Shown here one piece after another: positions 1-7,271 of a stretch of 11,439 bases of DNA. The notes under the pieces were generated by a model, which was given only the letters and a program-made list of their open reading frames with translations, searched no databases and had not been told where the DNA came from. Made by a program: the position numbers and the translations under genes. The first letter of the stretch is position 1. Each line of letters starts with the position of its first letter. This DNA comes from Scatosoma sp964504025 (GTDB lineage Bacteria; Bacillota; Clostridia; Christensenellales; Borkfalkiaceae), in assembly GCA_964504025.1 (NCBI GenBank), contig CAZDCO010000038.1, positions 1 through 11,439 on the forward strand, written 5' to 3'.

Positions 1-1481
1 CGAATTTCGCTTACTCTCGTACCTGCCGGCCACAAAATGTCCTTCACTTCCCTGCCGTCCGCCAACGCGCCCTCGACGACGGAGAGGGTATACACCTCGC
101 GCAACGCGCGCTTCTCCGTGCCCGTTTCGTGCTCGTACGCTTCCAAAAGTTCTTCGTAAATGCCTTCACTGCCCGACAACTCGCCGATGAAATATCCGAT
201 CGATACGGCGATGATCACGGGAAGGAGCGGGGCAAAACTGCCCGTAAATTCGCAAATCATAATCACGGCGGTCAACGGCGCGCGAATGACGGTTACGAAA
301 AACGCCGCCATGCAAATCATCACGAGCAAGTCGTAATATTTCGCTTCCAACGGCAGCACGTCGGACAACACGCCGCCGATACACGCACCGATCGCAATGA
401 TCGGGATAAAGATACCGCAGGGTAACGACGCGCCGATATTCACGCCCGTCGCCACGAATTTCAAAAGCAAGACCAAAAACAACGTCCACGCGAGCGAGAG
501 TCCGAACACCGTTTCCACGTGCCGTTCCACCGTACCGCCGTGCGTGCCGAGCGATTCGATCAAGTGATGACCGCCGCCCATCGCGCCCACCGTAAGCAGC
601 GACAGCGCGCCGCCGACGAATACGGCGATAAAGATACGTACGCCGTGGCGCACGTCGGCGTTGTCGTGCTTAATCTTCCGCATGCACCGCCGCACGAACA
701 GACAAAACTTTTGAAAGGCGATACCGCATACGCCGCAAACGACGCCTGCGAGCACTACGTACGCGTACGCCTCGATCGGCAACGCGAAAAATTGATAGGA
801 ATGGAAGGAGCTTTGCACCGCCAAACCGAGCAACGCATAGATCGCCGACCGCGTGAGTACGCCGAAAATCACCGACGAAAACGCGCAAATGAACACTTCG
901 GGAGTGAACCGCTTATGCGCTTCCTCGAAAGCGAATACGATTCCCGTCAACGGCGCGTTCGCCGCCACGGCAAGACCTGTACACGCGCCGCCCGTAATTT
1001 GGTATTTTCGAATCATCTCGTTGCGTTTCAACGTCGTAGAAACGCCGTCCCCCATGCACGCGCCGATCAATACGCTCGGACCTTCCGAACCGACGGACAA
1101 GCCCATAAAGACACTCAACAAGCACGCGGCGAACATTGCCGTCGCGTCCCTCCACCAACGCAGGCGCACGTTGCCGCGCGTCGCGCCCTCCGCCTGCGGT
1201 ATGCCGCAACCGCGCACGACGTTGGACGCCTTCACGATCACGGACAACAGGAACGCACCCATTGCCAACGCGACCAACCACAGCGGTATCCACAGCGGAT
1301 TCGCCCGTATGTACGCATACCCCTCACGCGCGAGTCCCTCGCCCAACTCCGTCAACACGCAAAAGACGGTAACGACCGCGCCTGCGCATACGCCCGTAAT
1401 CGAACCGACGCCGACGAGTTGCAGCGCGCGATAGATCGTCGCGCGTTTCTTCGCCGCTTTTTTCTTAACGTTTTCTTTCAT
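1..1481 (-). CDS. ClC-family chloride transporter/channel with TrkA_C-like tail (3' end cut by window)
   Basis: An integral membrane protein of the ClC family, moving chloride (or a related anion), often in exchange for protons. 493 codons are visible from ATG 1481, preceded by a GGAAGAG ribosome site; no stop is reached before base 1. Family signatures: GCGIP at residues 91-95 (GSGIP in the E. coli protein), GSEGPSV at 131-137 with the gating glutamate E133, GIVFAFEE at 180-187 with the proton-path glutamate E187, and GIFIP at 356-360. Many hydrophobic helices lie between residues 20 and 435. The tail after about 465, with ADGREVKDILWP, resembles the TrkA_C (RCK_C) domain that ends many Bacillota ClC proteins. 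The glutamates favour an H+-coupled antiporter over a passive channel (inference). Residue 92 is Cys instead of the chloride-binding Ser, and residue 416 is Phe at the E. coli Tyr445 position. It starts 12 bases after the ABC subunit stop, so it is probably the third gene of that operon. Confidence 0.93.
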   Translation of the reverse strand, partial: MKENVKKKAAKKRATIYRALQLVGVGSITGVCAGAVVTVFCVLTELGEGLAREGYAYIRANPLWIPLWLVALAMGAFLLSVIVKASNVVRGCGIPQAEGATRGNVRLRWWRDATAMFAACLLSVFMGLSVGSEGPSVLIGACMGDGVSTTLKRNEMIRKYQITGGACTGLAVAANAPLTGIVFAFEEAHKRFTPEVFICAFSSVIFGVLTRSAIYALLGLAVQSSFHSYQFFALPIEAYAYVVLAGVVCGVCGIAFQKFCLFVRRCMRKIKHDNADVRHGVRIFIAVFVGGALSLLTVGAMGGGHHLIESLGTHGGTVERHVETVFGLSLAWTLFLVLLLKFVATGVNIGASLPCGIFIPIIAIGACIGGVLSDVLPLEAKYYDLLVMICMAAFFVTVIRAPLTAVIMICEFTGSFAPLLPVIIAVSIGYFIGELSGSEGIYEELLEAYEHETGTEKRALREVYTLSVVEGALADGREVKDILWPAGTRVSEI

Positions 1482-1493
1482 ACTCTTCCTTTT

Positions 1494-3227
1494 TTATGCA
1501 AATTGTCCGTTATATAATTCGGCGTACGCACCGTTACGCGCCAACAGCGTTTCGTGCGTGCCCTGTTCCACCACTTTGCCGTCCTGCATAACCAAAATGC
1601 AATCCGCACTTTGAATGGTAGACAATCTATGCGCGACGATGAACGTCGTTCTGCCCCGCATCAACCGCTCGAACGCGTCGCTGATCTTCATTTCCGTACG
1701 CGTATCGATAGACGACGTCGCCTCGTCCAAAATCAGCATAGGCGGCAACGCCAACATGATTCGCGTGATACAAAGGAGTTGTTTTTGTCCCTCGGACAAA
1801 TTGCCGCCGTCTTCGGAGAGTACCGTATCGTAGCCGCGTTCCATACGCTTGATAAAGCCGTGTGCGTGCGCCGCGCGCGCCGCCTCGATCATCTCTTCGT
1901 CCGTCGCGTTCGGCTTGCCCATTTTCAGGTTTTCCCGTACCGTGCCGCTCTTCAACCACGTTTCTTGCAAGACCATACCGTAATTCTTTCGCAACGACCG
2001 CCGCGTTACCGTACGAATATCCGTGCCGTCTACCCGTACCGCGCCGCCCTGCACGTCGTAAAAGCGCATCAATAGATTGATGAGCGTCGTTTTACCGCTG
2101 CCCGTACGTCCTACGATCGCAATACGTTCGCCGCCGTGCGTTTGCAAGGACAATCCCTCGATCAATTTCTTGTGCGGCGTATAGGAGAAATCGACGTTTT
2201 CCAACGTAACTTCACCGCTCGCCGTCGGCAACTCCGCACTGTCCGCGTCGCTACTTTCTTCCCGCTCGTCGATCAACGCGAAAATACGCTCCGCGCAGGC
2301 AAACGCACTCTTCAATTCGGTAATCACGCCTGAAATTTCGTTAAACGGTTTGGTGTACTGGTTGGCGTACGAAAGAAATTTCGTCAAGCCACCAACGGTG
2401 AACGCGCCCTGCGTCGCCACGACGTCCAACGCGCCGATGAGTGCCACCACCGCGTACACGACGTTGTTGATAAACCGCGTGGAAGGGTTGGTCAACGAGG
2501 AATAGAAGGTGGCGTTCATAGACGCCTTTTCCAAACGCGCGTTCAGTCGATCGAACGCTTCCTCGTTCGCCCGTTCGTGCGAGAACGCCTGCGTCGTTTT
2601 CAAACCGCCGATCGCCTCTTCCGCAAACGCCGTTTGTTCGCCGCGCGCTTCCGTTTGTTCTACGAAAAATTTATGCGTGTGCGTCGCTACGTACCGCGCG
2701 ATCAGGATACTTGCAGGTGTCAAAACGACGACTGCTAAACCGATTTTGAAATTCGTCGCGAGCATTAAGCCCACCGTACCCAGAATGGTAGCCACACCCG
2801 TCAAGAACTGCGAAAAGCCCATAAGCAACCCCTCGGAGAACTGATCGGCGTCGGCGATCACGCGACTCACCGTATCCCCGTGGGAGTGTGTATCCAAATA
2901 CTGCAACGGCAACGCGCCCAACTTGTAGAACGCGTCGCGGCGCAAATCGCGCACGACGTTACAGGAAACGTAGTTGTTGCAAAGACTCATCAACCATTGC
3001 GACAGCGCGGCAACGGCTATGCACGCCGCAATCTTCCAAAATACGGTGAACAGCGTCGCGAAGTCCACTCCGTTTTCGATCATGCAATCGAGTGCGTCCC
3101 CGAAGAACACGGGGATCAGCAGGTTCGCCGCAACGGACGTCAGCGCGAATACGAGCGCGCCCGTAAGCGCGACGGGGTATCGGCGCACGTAGCGGAGTAC
3201 GCGCGAAAGTACGTTTTTCGTCTTCAT
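1494..3227 (-). CDS. Heterodimeric ABC exporter, subunit with canonical catalytic Glu and His (577 aa)
   Basis: An ABC exporter half-transporter: an N-terminal six-helix transmembrane domain (about residues 18-310) fused to an ATPase domain (about 338-577). Walker A is GRTGSGKTT at 373-381, the Q-loop Gln is 421, Walker B ends LILDE with catalytic E502, and the H-loop His is 533. The ABC signature is LSEGQ (477-481) rather than LSGGQ. The upstream partner has the reverse pattern, so together they form one hydrolysing and one degenerate ATP site, as known for BmrCD/LmrCD-type multidrug exporters. The substrate cannot be told from sequence; drug, lipid or peptide export are all possible. I chose ATG 3227 because GGAGG lies about 11 bases upstream and it overlaps the previous stop as ATGA. 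The longer open frame to 3284 lies inside the upstream gene and lacks support. Confidence 0.95.
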   Translation of the reverse strand: MKTKNVLSRVLRYVRRYPVALTGALVFALTSVAANLLIPVFFGDALDCMIENGVDFATLFTVFWKIAACIAVAALSQWLMSLCNNYVSCNVVRDLRRDAFYKLGALPLQYLDTHSHGDTVSRVIADADQFSEGLLMGFSQFLTGVATILGTVGLMLATNFKIGLAVVVLTPASILIARYVATHTHKFFVEQTEARGEQTAFAEEAIGGLKTTQAFSHERANEEAFDRLNARLEKASMNATFYSSLTNPSTRFINNVVYAVVALIGALDVVATQGAFTVGGLTKFLSYANQYTKPFNEISGVITELKSAFACAERIFALIDEREESSDADSAELPTASGEVTLENVDFSYTPHKKLIEGLSLQTHGGERIAIVGRTGSGKTTLINLLMRFYDVQGGAVRVDGTDIRTVTRRSLRKNYGMVLQETWLKSGTVRENLKMGKPNATDEEMIEAARAAHAHGFIKRMERGYDTVLSEDGGNLSEGQKQLLCITRIMLALPPMLILDEATSSIDTRTEMKISDAFERLMRGRTTFIVAHRLSTIQSADCILVMQDGKVVEQGTHETLLARNGAYAELYNGQFA

Positions 3228-4951
3228 ACCGATAAACCTCCTTCGCCGTATTGAGAGCGGTAAATTTCGCGATAGACCTCGCAAGAGGACAACAATTCCT
3301 CGTGCGTGCCGATTCCGACCGCCCTGCCCTCGTCGAGCACGACGATCTTATCCGCGTCGCGTACCGACGACGTGCGTTGCGCCACGATAAACGTCGTGGT
3401 ATGCAACGTGCGTATTTGTTTTCTAAGTTCGGCGTCCGTCGCGTAATCGAGCGCGGAGGACGAGTCGTCCAACACGAGAATATCCGGCTTCCGCACGAGT
3501 GCGCGCGCGATCGTCAAGCGTTGTTTTTGACCGCCCGAAAAGTTCTTGCCGCCCTGTAACACGGGCGTATCCAAACCGCCCTTTTCTTCGATAAAGTCGG
3601 CGGCTTGGGCAATGCGAGCCGCTTCCATCAATTCTTCGTCCGTCGCCGTCGCCTTGCCCCACAACAGGTTATCGCGCAACGTGCCTTTGAACAGTTGCGC
3701 CTTTTGCGGTACGATACCGATGCGAGCGCGCAGGGCGTCCTGTTCGCTTTGCAAACGCACGTCCTTGCCGTCCACGCATACCACGCCGCTCTCCACGTCG
3801 TAGAAGTGGGCAATCAGGTTGACGAGCGTCGTTTTACCGCTACCCGTACCGCCGATTACGCCTACCGTTTCCCCTTTCTTAACCGAGAAAGTAATATCTT
3901 CCAACGCGGCGTCCGCGCCCGAAACGTACCGCATCGTTACGTGATCGAAGCGCACGAACGCGTCGTCGTCGGGATCGGCGTTTTCGTTCGTTTGCACGTA
4001 TTGCAACGACGGTTGCATTTCCAGCACGGCGGAAATTCTGCCGCCGCACGCCGCCGCTTTCGTTACGGTAACGATCAAATTCGCCAACTTGATCAATTCT
4101 ACCAAAATTTGCCCCATCAAGTTATAGAGTGCAAGCACACTGCCCTGCGAAAGCGCGCCGCCGTCCACGCGGATCGCGCCCACGTACATCAACAAAATGA
4201 TCGCGCCGTTGACGAGTACGAATGTCAACGGATTGGTAATCGCCGCGATCGCACCGACGAATTTGCGGCTCTTGTTCAAGCCCTCGTTCCGTTCGTCGAA
4301 TAGTTTCCGTTCGTCGTTTTCACGGCAAAAGGCGCGCAACACTCTCGCGCCCGTCAAGTTTTCACGGGTGGACAGGAGGACTTTGTCCAGCTTTTCCTGC
4401 GAAGACTTATACAGCGGCATACACACGAACATCACGGCAAACACGACGGCGGCAAGCGCGGCAATCGCTACGAAGAACACCCATACGAGGGTAGAGTCGA
4501 TAAACCACGCGGTGATCGCCGCGCCGAACACGATAAAGGGGGAACGCAAAAACAGGCGCAACGCCAAATTGATCCCCGATTGCAACCGATCCACGTCGCT
4601 CGTCATACGCGTCAACATCGTGGAAGTACCCAACCGATCGACGTCGCTATACGACAGCGTTTGCAACTTTCTAAACAAGTCGCGCCGAATATCGGCGGCG
4701 ATTCCCGTTGCCGTACGCGCCGCGAAATATTGCGCGATCACGGCAAACACCAAGCCGAGCAGACCGAACAGCACCAACAGCGCGCACATCCAACAGATAT
4801 ACGCCGTGTCGCCGTTCACGATTCCCTTATCGACGATCAAACCGACCACGATGGGAACGAGCAACTCGAAACTTGCCTCCAACAGCTTGAACAACGGACC
4901 TAATAAACTCCGTCCTCTGTAATTTTTGAAATAGGCTAAAATTCTTTTCAT
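3224..4951 (-). CDS. Heterodimeric ABC exporter, subunit with degenerate ATP site (575 aa)
   Basis: First gene of the operon and partner of the next ABC half-transporter. A transmembrane domain (about residues 15-310) precedes an ATPase domain (about 332-575). Walker A is GGTGSGKTT at 367-375, the Q-loop Gln is 415, and the signature FSGGQ at 471-475 is near canonical. Walker B reads ILVLDD, so D496 replaces the catalytic Glu, and the H-loop reads FIVAQ with Gln525 replacing His. This is the typical non-catalytic partner in heterodimeric exporters. ATG 4951 is preferred: the promoter at 5002-5030 overlaps the start of the longer frame at 5011, and the protein then begins MKRILAYFKNY as such subunits usually do. 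The ribosome site is weak (AAAGAG), and a GTG two codons upstream is a possible alternative start. The gene ends inside the ATG of the next, implying translational coupling and equal subunit amounts. Confidence 0.94.
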   Translation of the reverse strand: MKRILAYFKNYRGRSLLGPLFKLLEASFELLVPIVVGLIVDKGIVNGDTAYICWMCALLVLFGLLGLVFAVIAQYFAARTATGIAADIRRDLFRKLQTLSYSDVDRLGTSTMLTRMTSDVDRLQSGINLALRLFLRSPFIVFGAAITAWFIDSTLVWVFFVAIAALAAVVFAVMFVCMPLYKSSQEKLDKVLLSTRENLTGARVLRAFCRENDERKLFDERNEGLNKSRKFVGAIAAITNPLTFVLVNGAIILLMYVGAIRVDGGALSQGSVLALYNLMGQILVELIKLANLIVTVTKAAACGGRISAVLEMQPSLQYVQTNENADPDDDAFVRFDHVTMRYVSGADAALEDITFSVKKGETVGVIGGTGSGKTTLVNLIAHFYDVESGVVCVDGKDVRLQSEQDALRARIGIVPQKAQLFKGTLRDNLLWGKATATDEELMEAARIAQAADFIEEKGGLDTPVLQGGKNFSGGQKQRLTIARALVRKPDILVLDDSSSALDYATDAELRKQIRTLHTTTFIVAQRTSSVRDADKIVVLDEGRAVGIGTHEELLSSCEVYREIYRSQYGEGGLSV

Positions 4952-5001
4952 ACACACTCTTTTTACACGATTTACAGCCCGAAAACGCGGCTTACGGGTA
5001 T

Positions 5002-5030
5002 AGTATAGCACGAAAACGGCGTAAAGGCAA
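5002..5030 (-). promoter_or_regulatory. Sigma-A-type promoter of the ABC-ClC operon
   Basis: On the minus strand, TTGCCT (5025-5030) and TATACT (5002-5007) are separated by exactly 17 bases. The predicted start of transcription is near 4995, about 45 bases before ATG 4951. The -10 matches consensus at 5 of 6 positions and the -35 at 4 of 6. No clear operator palindrome is seen in the short leader. Confidence 0.75.
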
Positions 5031-5062
5031 GAATATTTTTCCTTTTTTTATAAAAAAGGAAG
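5031..5062 (-). promoter_or_regulatory. AT-rich tract behind the ABC promoter (UP-element-like)
   Basis: A run of A and T directly upstream of the -35 box contains the near-palindrome CCTTTTTTTATAAAAAAGG at 5041-5059, in otherwise GC-rich DNA. Its position fits an UP element contacting the RNA polymerase alpha subunit. It could instead be a weak AT hairpin or a remnant of an old terminator. This is inference from position and composition only. Confidence 0.35.
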
Positions 5063-5130
5063 GTTTTTCCCTTAGAGTTTTCTTTCTTTTTTGCCGCGTT
5101 TCTCGCCAGAGTTATAACACGGGCAACGCC

Positions 5131-5208
5131 GTTGCACGAGATCGCTTCGTCGCTACGCTCCTCACAATGACGATAAAACGGGGGAAAGTCATTGCGAGCG
5201 GCGGTAAA
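5131..5208. repeat. Palindromic dispersed-type repeat, tandem copy 1
   Basis: First of two direct copies with a 78-base period. It holds a 34-base unit (5138-5171) beginning GAGATCGC and ending CACAATGAC, a 16-base spacer (GATAAAACGGGGGAAA), and then the start of an inverted unit (GTCATTGCGAGCGGCGGTA from 5188). It differs from copy 2 at 4 of the first 76 bases. The right-hand inverted unit is incomplete here. The unit matches a motif I recognise as a very common intergenic repeat in many bacterial genomes, where it is often mis-called as protein containing CFVAALLAMT. A separate 13-base palindrome, GCAACGCCGTTGC, sits at 5123-5135 on its left edge. Confidence 0.8.
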
Positions 5209-5301
5209 GTTGCACGAGATTGCTTCGTCGCGGCGCTCCTCGCAATGACGATAAAACGGGGGAAAGTCATTGCGAGCGGCGGTACGCCGCGCGGCAATCT
5301 C
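5209..5301. repeat. Palindromic dispersed-type repeat, tandem copy 2 (complete hairpin)
   Basis: Two inverted units face each other: 5216-5249 runs GAGATTGC to CGCAATGAC, and 5266-5301 runs GTCATTGCG to GCAATCTC. The inner arms (9 bp, 5241-5249 with 5266-5274) and outer arms (8 bp, 5216-5223 with 5294-5301) are perfect. The middle pairs only partly, and a 16-base loop separates the units. The right arm stops directly at the T-tract of the next terminator. Open frames run through it on both strands but look like repeat translation, not genes. It could be a REP-like or MITE-like element; no transposase is nearby. Confidence 0.82.
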
Positions 5302-5337
5302 AAAAAATCACGGCGCACCCTTTTCAAGGCGCGCCGT
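5302..5337 (-). terminator. Intrinsic terminator of the ispE operon
   Basis: Read on the minus strand, ACGGCGCGCCTT pairs with AGGGTGCGCCGT (7 perfect GC-rich pairs, then 5 including wobbles) around a GAAA loop (hairpin 5310-5337). GA and six Ts (5302-5307) follow. It begins 6 bases after the stop at 5344, so it closes the ispE-membrane protein unit. Confidence 0.88.
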
Positions 5338-5343
5338 CGCGGT

Positions 5344-6267
5344 TTATTCGTTCTCTTCTTCCCCTACCTCGTCCAACAAGAAACAAGCGTACAACTCCTT
5401 ATATTCGCGCAAGCGTTCCAGTTTCGCCCCGTCGTCCGTCGCGGACAGCCTCTCGTTTTTCGCGCGCATACGCAAATCGTTGAGGAAGCGGTTCGTCGCC
5501 ACAATCAAGAAAATCAACGCGACGAGGAATACCACGCCGCACACGATCGTCGGCAACAGGTGCACGTTATCGCGCGTGGAGAAAATTTGCGAAGCAAGTA
5601 CGATCGTACCCACCAACAACAACGCCGCGCACACCGCGCCGATCGCGAACGCCAACGCCGAGCGTTTCAACCGTGCGGACAAAATACTCCTGCGGCGCGA
5701 TTGCGCTTGCAACACGCTTTCGGCGAGCGGCTTTTCTTCCGCGGAAAGTTCCGCGTGCCGACGGCGAAATACGCCCTGATACTCCTTACGCAACCGTTCC
5801 GTCGCCTCGTAGCCCAAGTCGTACTCCAAATTCTCTATGCCTGCGTCCACATATTCGTCCATCAACACTTCGGGTTTCGTCATGTTTTCCGTCTTCGCGC
5901 GCCAATAGCCGACGGAAGCCTCCGTCGCCACGGTATCGAGTTGCAACGCCTGCTCGTACGCCTTTTCCGCCGCGGCAAAGTCTTGCGCCTGCAACGACGC
6001 TTCCGCGTCCTTGCACGCCTGCTCGTATTCCGCTTGCCGTTTCGCCGCTTCCGCCGCCTTCTTTTCGCGGAGTGCCGTCGCCTCTTCGGGGGACAGCCCT
6101 ACCAAATCTTCGTCGTCCTCGTCCGTATCGGAGAGAGGAAAGGCAAAGGCGATTTCCTCGCCCTCGTCGTCCGTCGCCAACTCGTCCGTAACGTCCACGT
6201 AGCCGTCGTTCGTCTTTTTCAAACGCACCCCTCTGCCGTATTCGTCGTCAACCATTCTTTCTTCCAT
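5344..6267 (-). CDS. Acidic two-TM membrane protein of unknown function with a TPR-like segment (307 aa)
   Basis: I do not recognise a named family. From ATG 6267 (preceded by GAGGGAG) the protein has a very acidic N-terminus (residues 1-57, rich in D and E) and an Ala/Glu/Lys-rich helical, possibly coiled-coil stretch (58-95). A TPR-like helix pair follows around 78-125, with AEKAYEQALQLD as the typical second helix. A charged linker leads to two hydrophobic helices at about 203-229 and 236-258, then a charged C-terminal tail ending in EEENE. There is no signal peptide, so both ends probably face the cytoplasm with a short outside loop. It starts 19 bases after the ispE stop and is followed at once by a terminator, so it is co-transcribed with ispE. 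The role is open; a scaffold or sensor at the membrane is possible but unproven. A longer frame to 6309 overlaps ispE and has no better start signal. Confidence 0.85.
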   Translation of the reverse strand: MEERMVDDEYGRGVRLKKTNDGYVDVTDELATDDEGEEIAFAFPLSDTDEDDEDLVGLSPEEATALREKKAAEAAKRQAEYEQACKDAEASLQAQDFAAAEKAYEQALQLDTVATEASVGYWRAKTENMTKPEVLMDEYVDAGIENLEYDLGYEATERLRKEYQGVFRRRHAELSAEEKPLAESVLQAQSRRRSILSARLKRSALAFAIGAVCAALLLVGTIVLASQIFSTRDNVHLLPTIVCGVVFLVALIFLIVATNRFLNDLRMRAKNERLSATDDGAKLERLREYKELYACFLLDEVGEEENE

Positions 6268-6286
6268 ACTCGTTCTCCCTCGTTTT

Positions 6287-7204
6287 TTATTCGTCCGTAT
6301 CCAGCGCAAACGGATTGCGCCAACGCTTGCTCTTCACCGTCCGATCGACGGTCTTCGCCACGATCGCCGTATATTTACCGCGATAACGGCTCTTCGCCCA
6401 TTCGCACAGCTCAGGCGTTTCAAACAACGCCGCCACGCAACTGCCCGATCCCGTCATCACCACGCCGAGCGGAGAAAAGGACGCTGCCTCGTCGAACGCC
6501 GTTTGCACGTCCTTGCAAAGCGCGCTCGCCGCGGGGAATAAGTCGTTCGACAAATACCTGCCCCACTCGTTTACGTTTCCGCTACGCAACGCGGCAAGGC
6601 AAAGTTCGGTCTTACCCACCGCCGCGCGCGGCTCGCTCGCCGCACTCTCGTCGTATTTTCGGTAGCACGCGCCTGCGGATACGCCCTCTTTCGGACATAA
6701 CAGCAGGAAGTGCAATTCGGGCGTTTTTCCCAACCGAATCACCCGTTCGCCGCGCCCTTGCATACGCGCGAAGCCGCCCGTACGCATATACCGCGTATCG
6801 CTACCCAACTCGTCCGCAAGCTCGTCCAGCCCCTCTTCGTCTGTAACGCCGTACAATTTCGCCATACCGTTGAGTACGCCGCTCGCGTCCGCCGACGAAC
6901 CGCCCAAGCCTGCGCCCATGGGAATGTTTTTATATACGATTATATCCGCGCCCGTCGTACCGAACCGCGCGGAAAAGGACTCCGCCGCCTTCAACGCGTT
7001 GTTCGATTCGGGCGGAATACTCTCGCTGCCCATACCGAGCATACGCACGGACGAAAGTCGATCCTTCCGTTTTTTCAAGACGATATAATCGAAAATATCC
7101 ACGTTGCACACGAGGGAGTCCAACGTGTGGTATCCGCCCTCCGTGCCCGTAATATCGAGCGTCAAATTCAGTTTTGCGTACGCTTTCACCCTAACCGTGT
7201 TCAT
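6287..7204 (-). CDS. ispE: 4-diphosphocytidyl-2-C-methyl-D-erythritol kinase (305 aa)
   Basis: A cytoplasmic GHMP-family kinase that phosphorylates 4-diphosphocytidyl-2-C-methylerythritol with ATP, the fourth step of the MEP pathway to isopentenyl diphosphate. The visible signatures are KAYAKLNL near the start with substrate-site K11, the ATP loop PMGAGLGGSSAD at 95-106, the catalytic Asp in LGSD (D136), GRGE at 150-153, and the C-terminal MTGSGS loop at 250-255. Length is normal for the family. ATG 7204 fits because AAAGGACG lies just upstream and the conserved N-terminus starts there; the longer frame to 7300 runs through the promoter and leader hairpin. After the catalytic Asp the usual V-P-F is replaced by T-R-Y, an oddity. 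Location near veg matches B. subtilis gene order. It has its own promoter and heads a two-gene unit. Confidence 0.95.
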   Translation of the reverse strand: MNTVRVKAYAKLNLTLDITGTEGGYHTLDSLVCNVDIFDYIVLKKRKDRLSSVRMLGMGSESIPPESNNALKAAESFSARFGTTGADIIVYKNIPMGAGLGGSSADASGVLNGMAKLYGVTDEEGLDELADELGSDTRYMRTGGFARMQGRGERVIRLGKTPELHFLLLCPKEGVSAGACYRKYDESAASEPRAAVGKTELCLAALRSGNVNEWGRYLSNDLFPAASALCKDVQTAFDEAASFSPLGVVMTGSGSCVAALFETPELCEWAKSRYRGKYTAIVAKTVDRTVKSKRWRNPFALDTDE

Positions 7205-7221
7205 TTTCTCGTCCTTTGCGT

Positions 7222-7258
7222 AAAAAAGAAGCTGCGGCGAAAACGGCTTCACCGCAGC
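7222..7258 (-). terminator. Terminator-like hairpin in the ispE leader (possible attenuator)
   Basis: On the minus strand, GCTGCGG (7252-7258) pairs perfectly with CCGCAGC (7231-7237), and TTCTTTTTT (7222-7230) follows, the shape of an intrinsic terminator. It lies downstream of the ispE promoter (7272-7300) and ends 17 bases before ATG 7204, so it would stop leader transcription before the gene. A competing 5-bp pairing, GAAGC with GCTTC (7246-7250 with 7228-7232), shares stem bases. It may instead be the terminator of the sipL-like transcript or an mRNA-stabilising 5' hairpin. Confidence 0.65.
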
Positions 7259-7271
7259 CCTCGTTGTTTTT

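Noticed and set aside
519..1517. Long plus-strand open frame (332 codons) opposite the ClC gene
   Set aside because: It is Arg/His-rich with no recognisable domain and lies fully antisense to a clear ClC gene; GC-rich codon use leaves few stops on the other strand.
3605..4303. Plus-strand open frame of 232 codons
   Set aside because: Antisense shadow of the first ABC subunit, without a ribosome site or recognisable domain.
4197..4922. Plus-strand open frame of 241 codons
   Set aside because: Antisense shadow of the ABC transmembrane domain, without a ribosome site or homology that I recognise.
5131..5301. CRISPR array
   Set aside because: Only two units with near-identical 'spacers' and an internal palindrome, and no cas genes; this fits a tandem duplicated repeat instead.
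5112..5327. Minus-strand open frame with duplicated R-S-A-A-T-K-Q-S-R-type peptide
   Set aside because: This is the well-known translation of dispersed palindromic repeats, not a protein. It also runs back through the ispE operon terminator.
5167..6846. Plus-strand open frame of 559 codons
   Set aside because: It begins inside the palindromic repeats and then runs antisense to the two-TM protein gene and ispE. Its composition is low-complexity Arg/Pro/Phe and no motif is visible.
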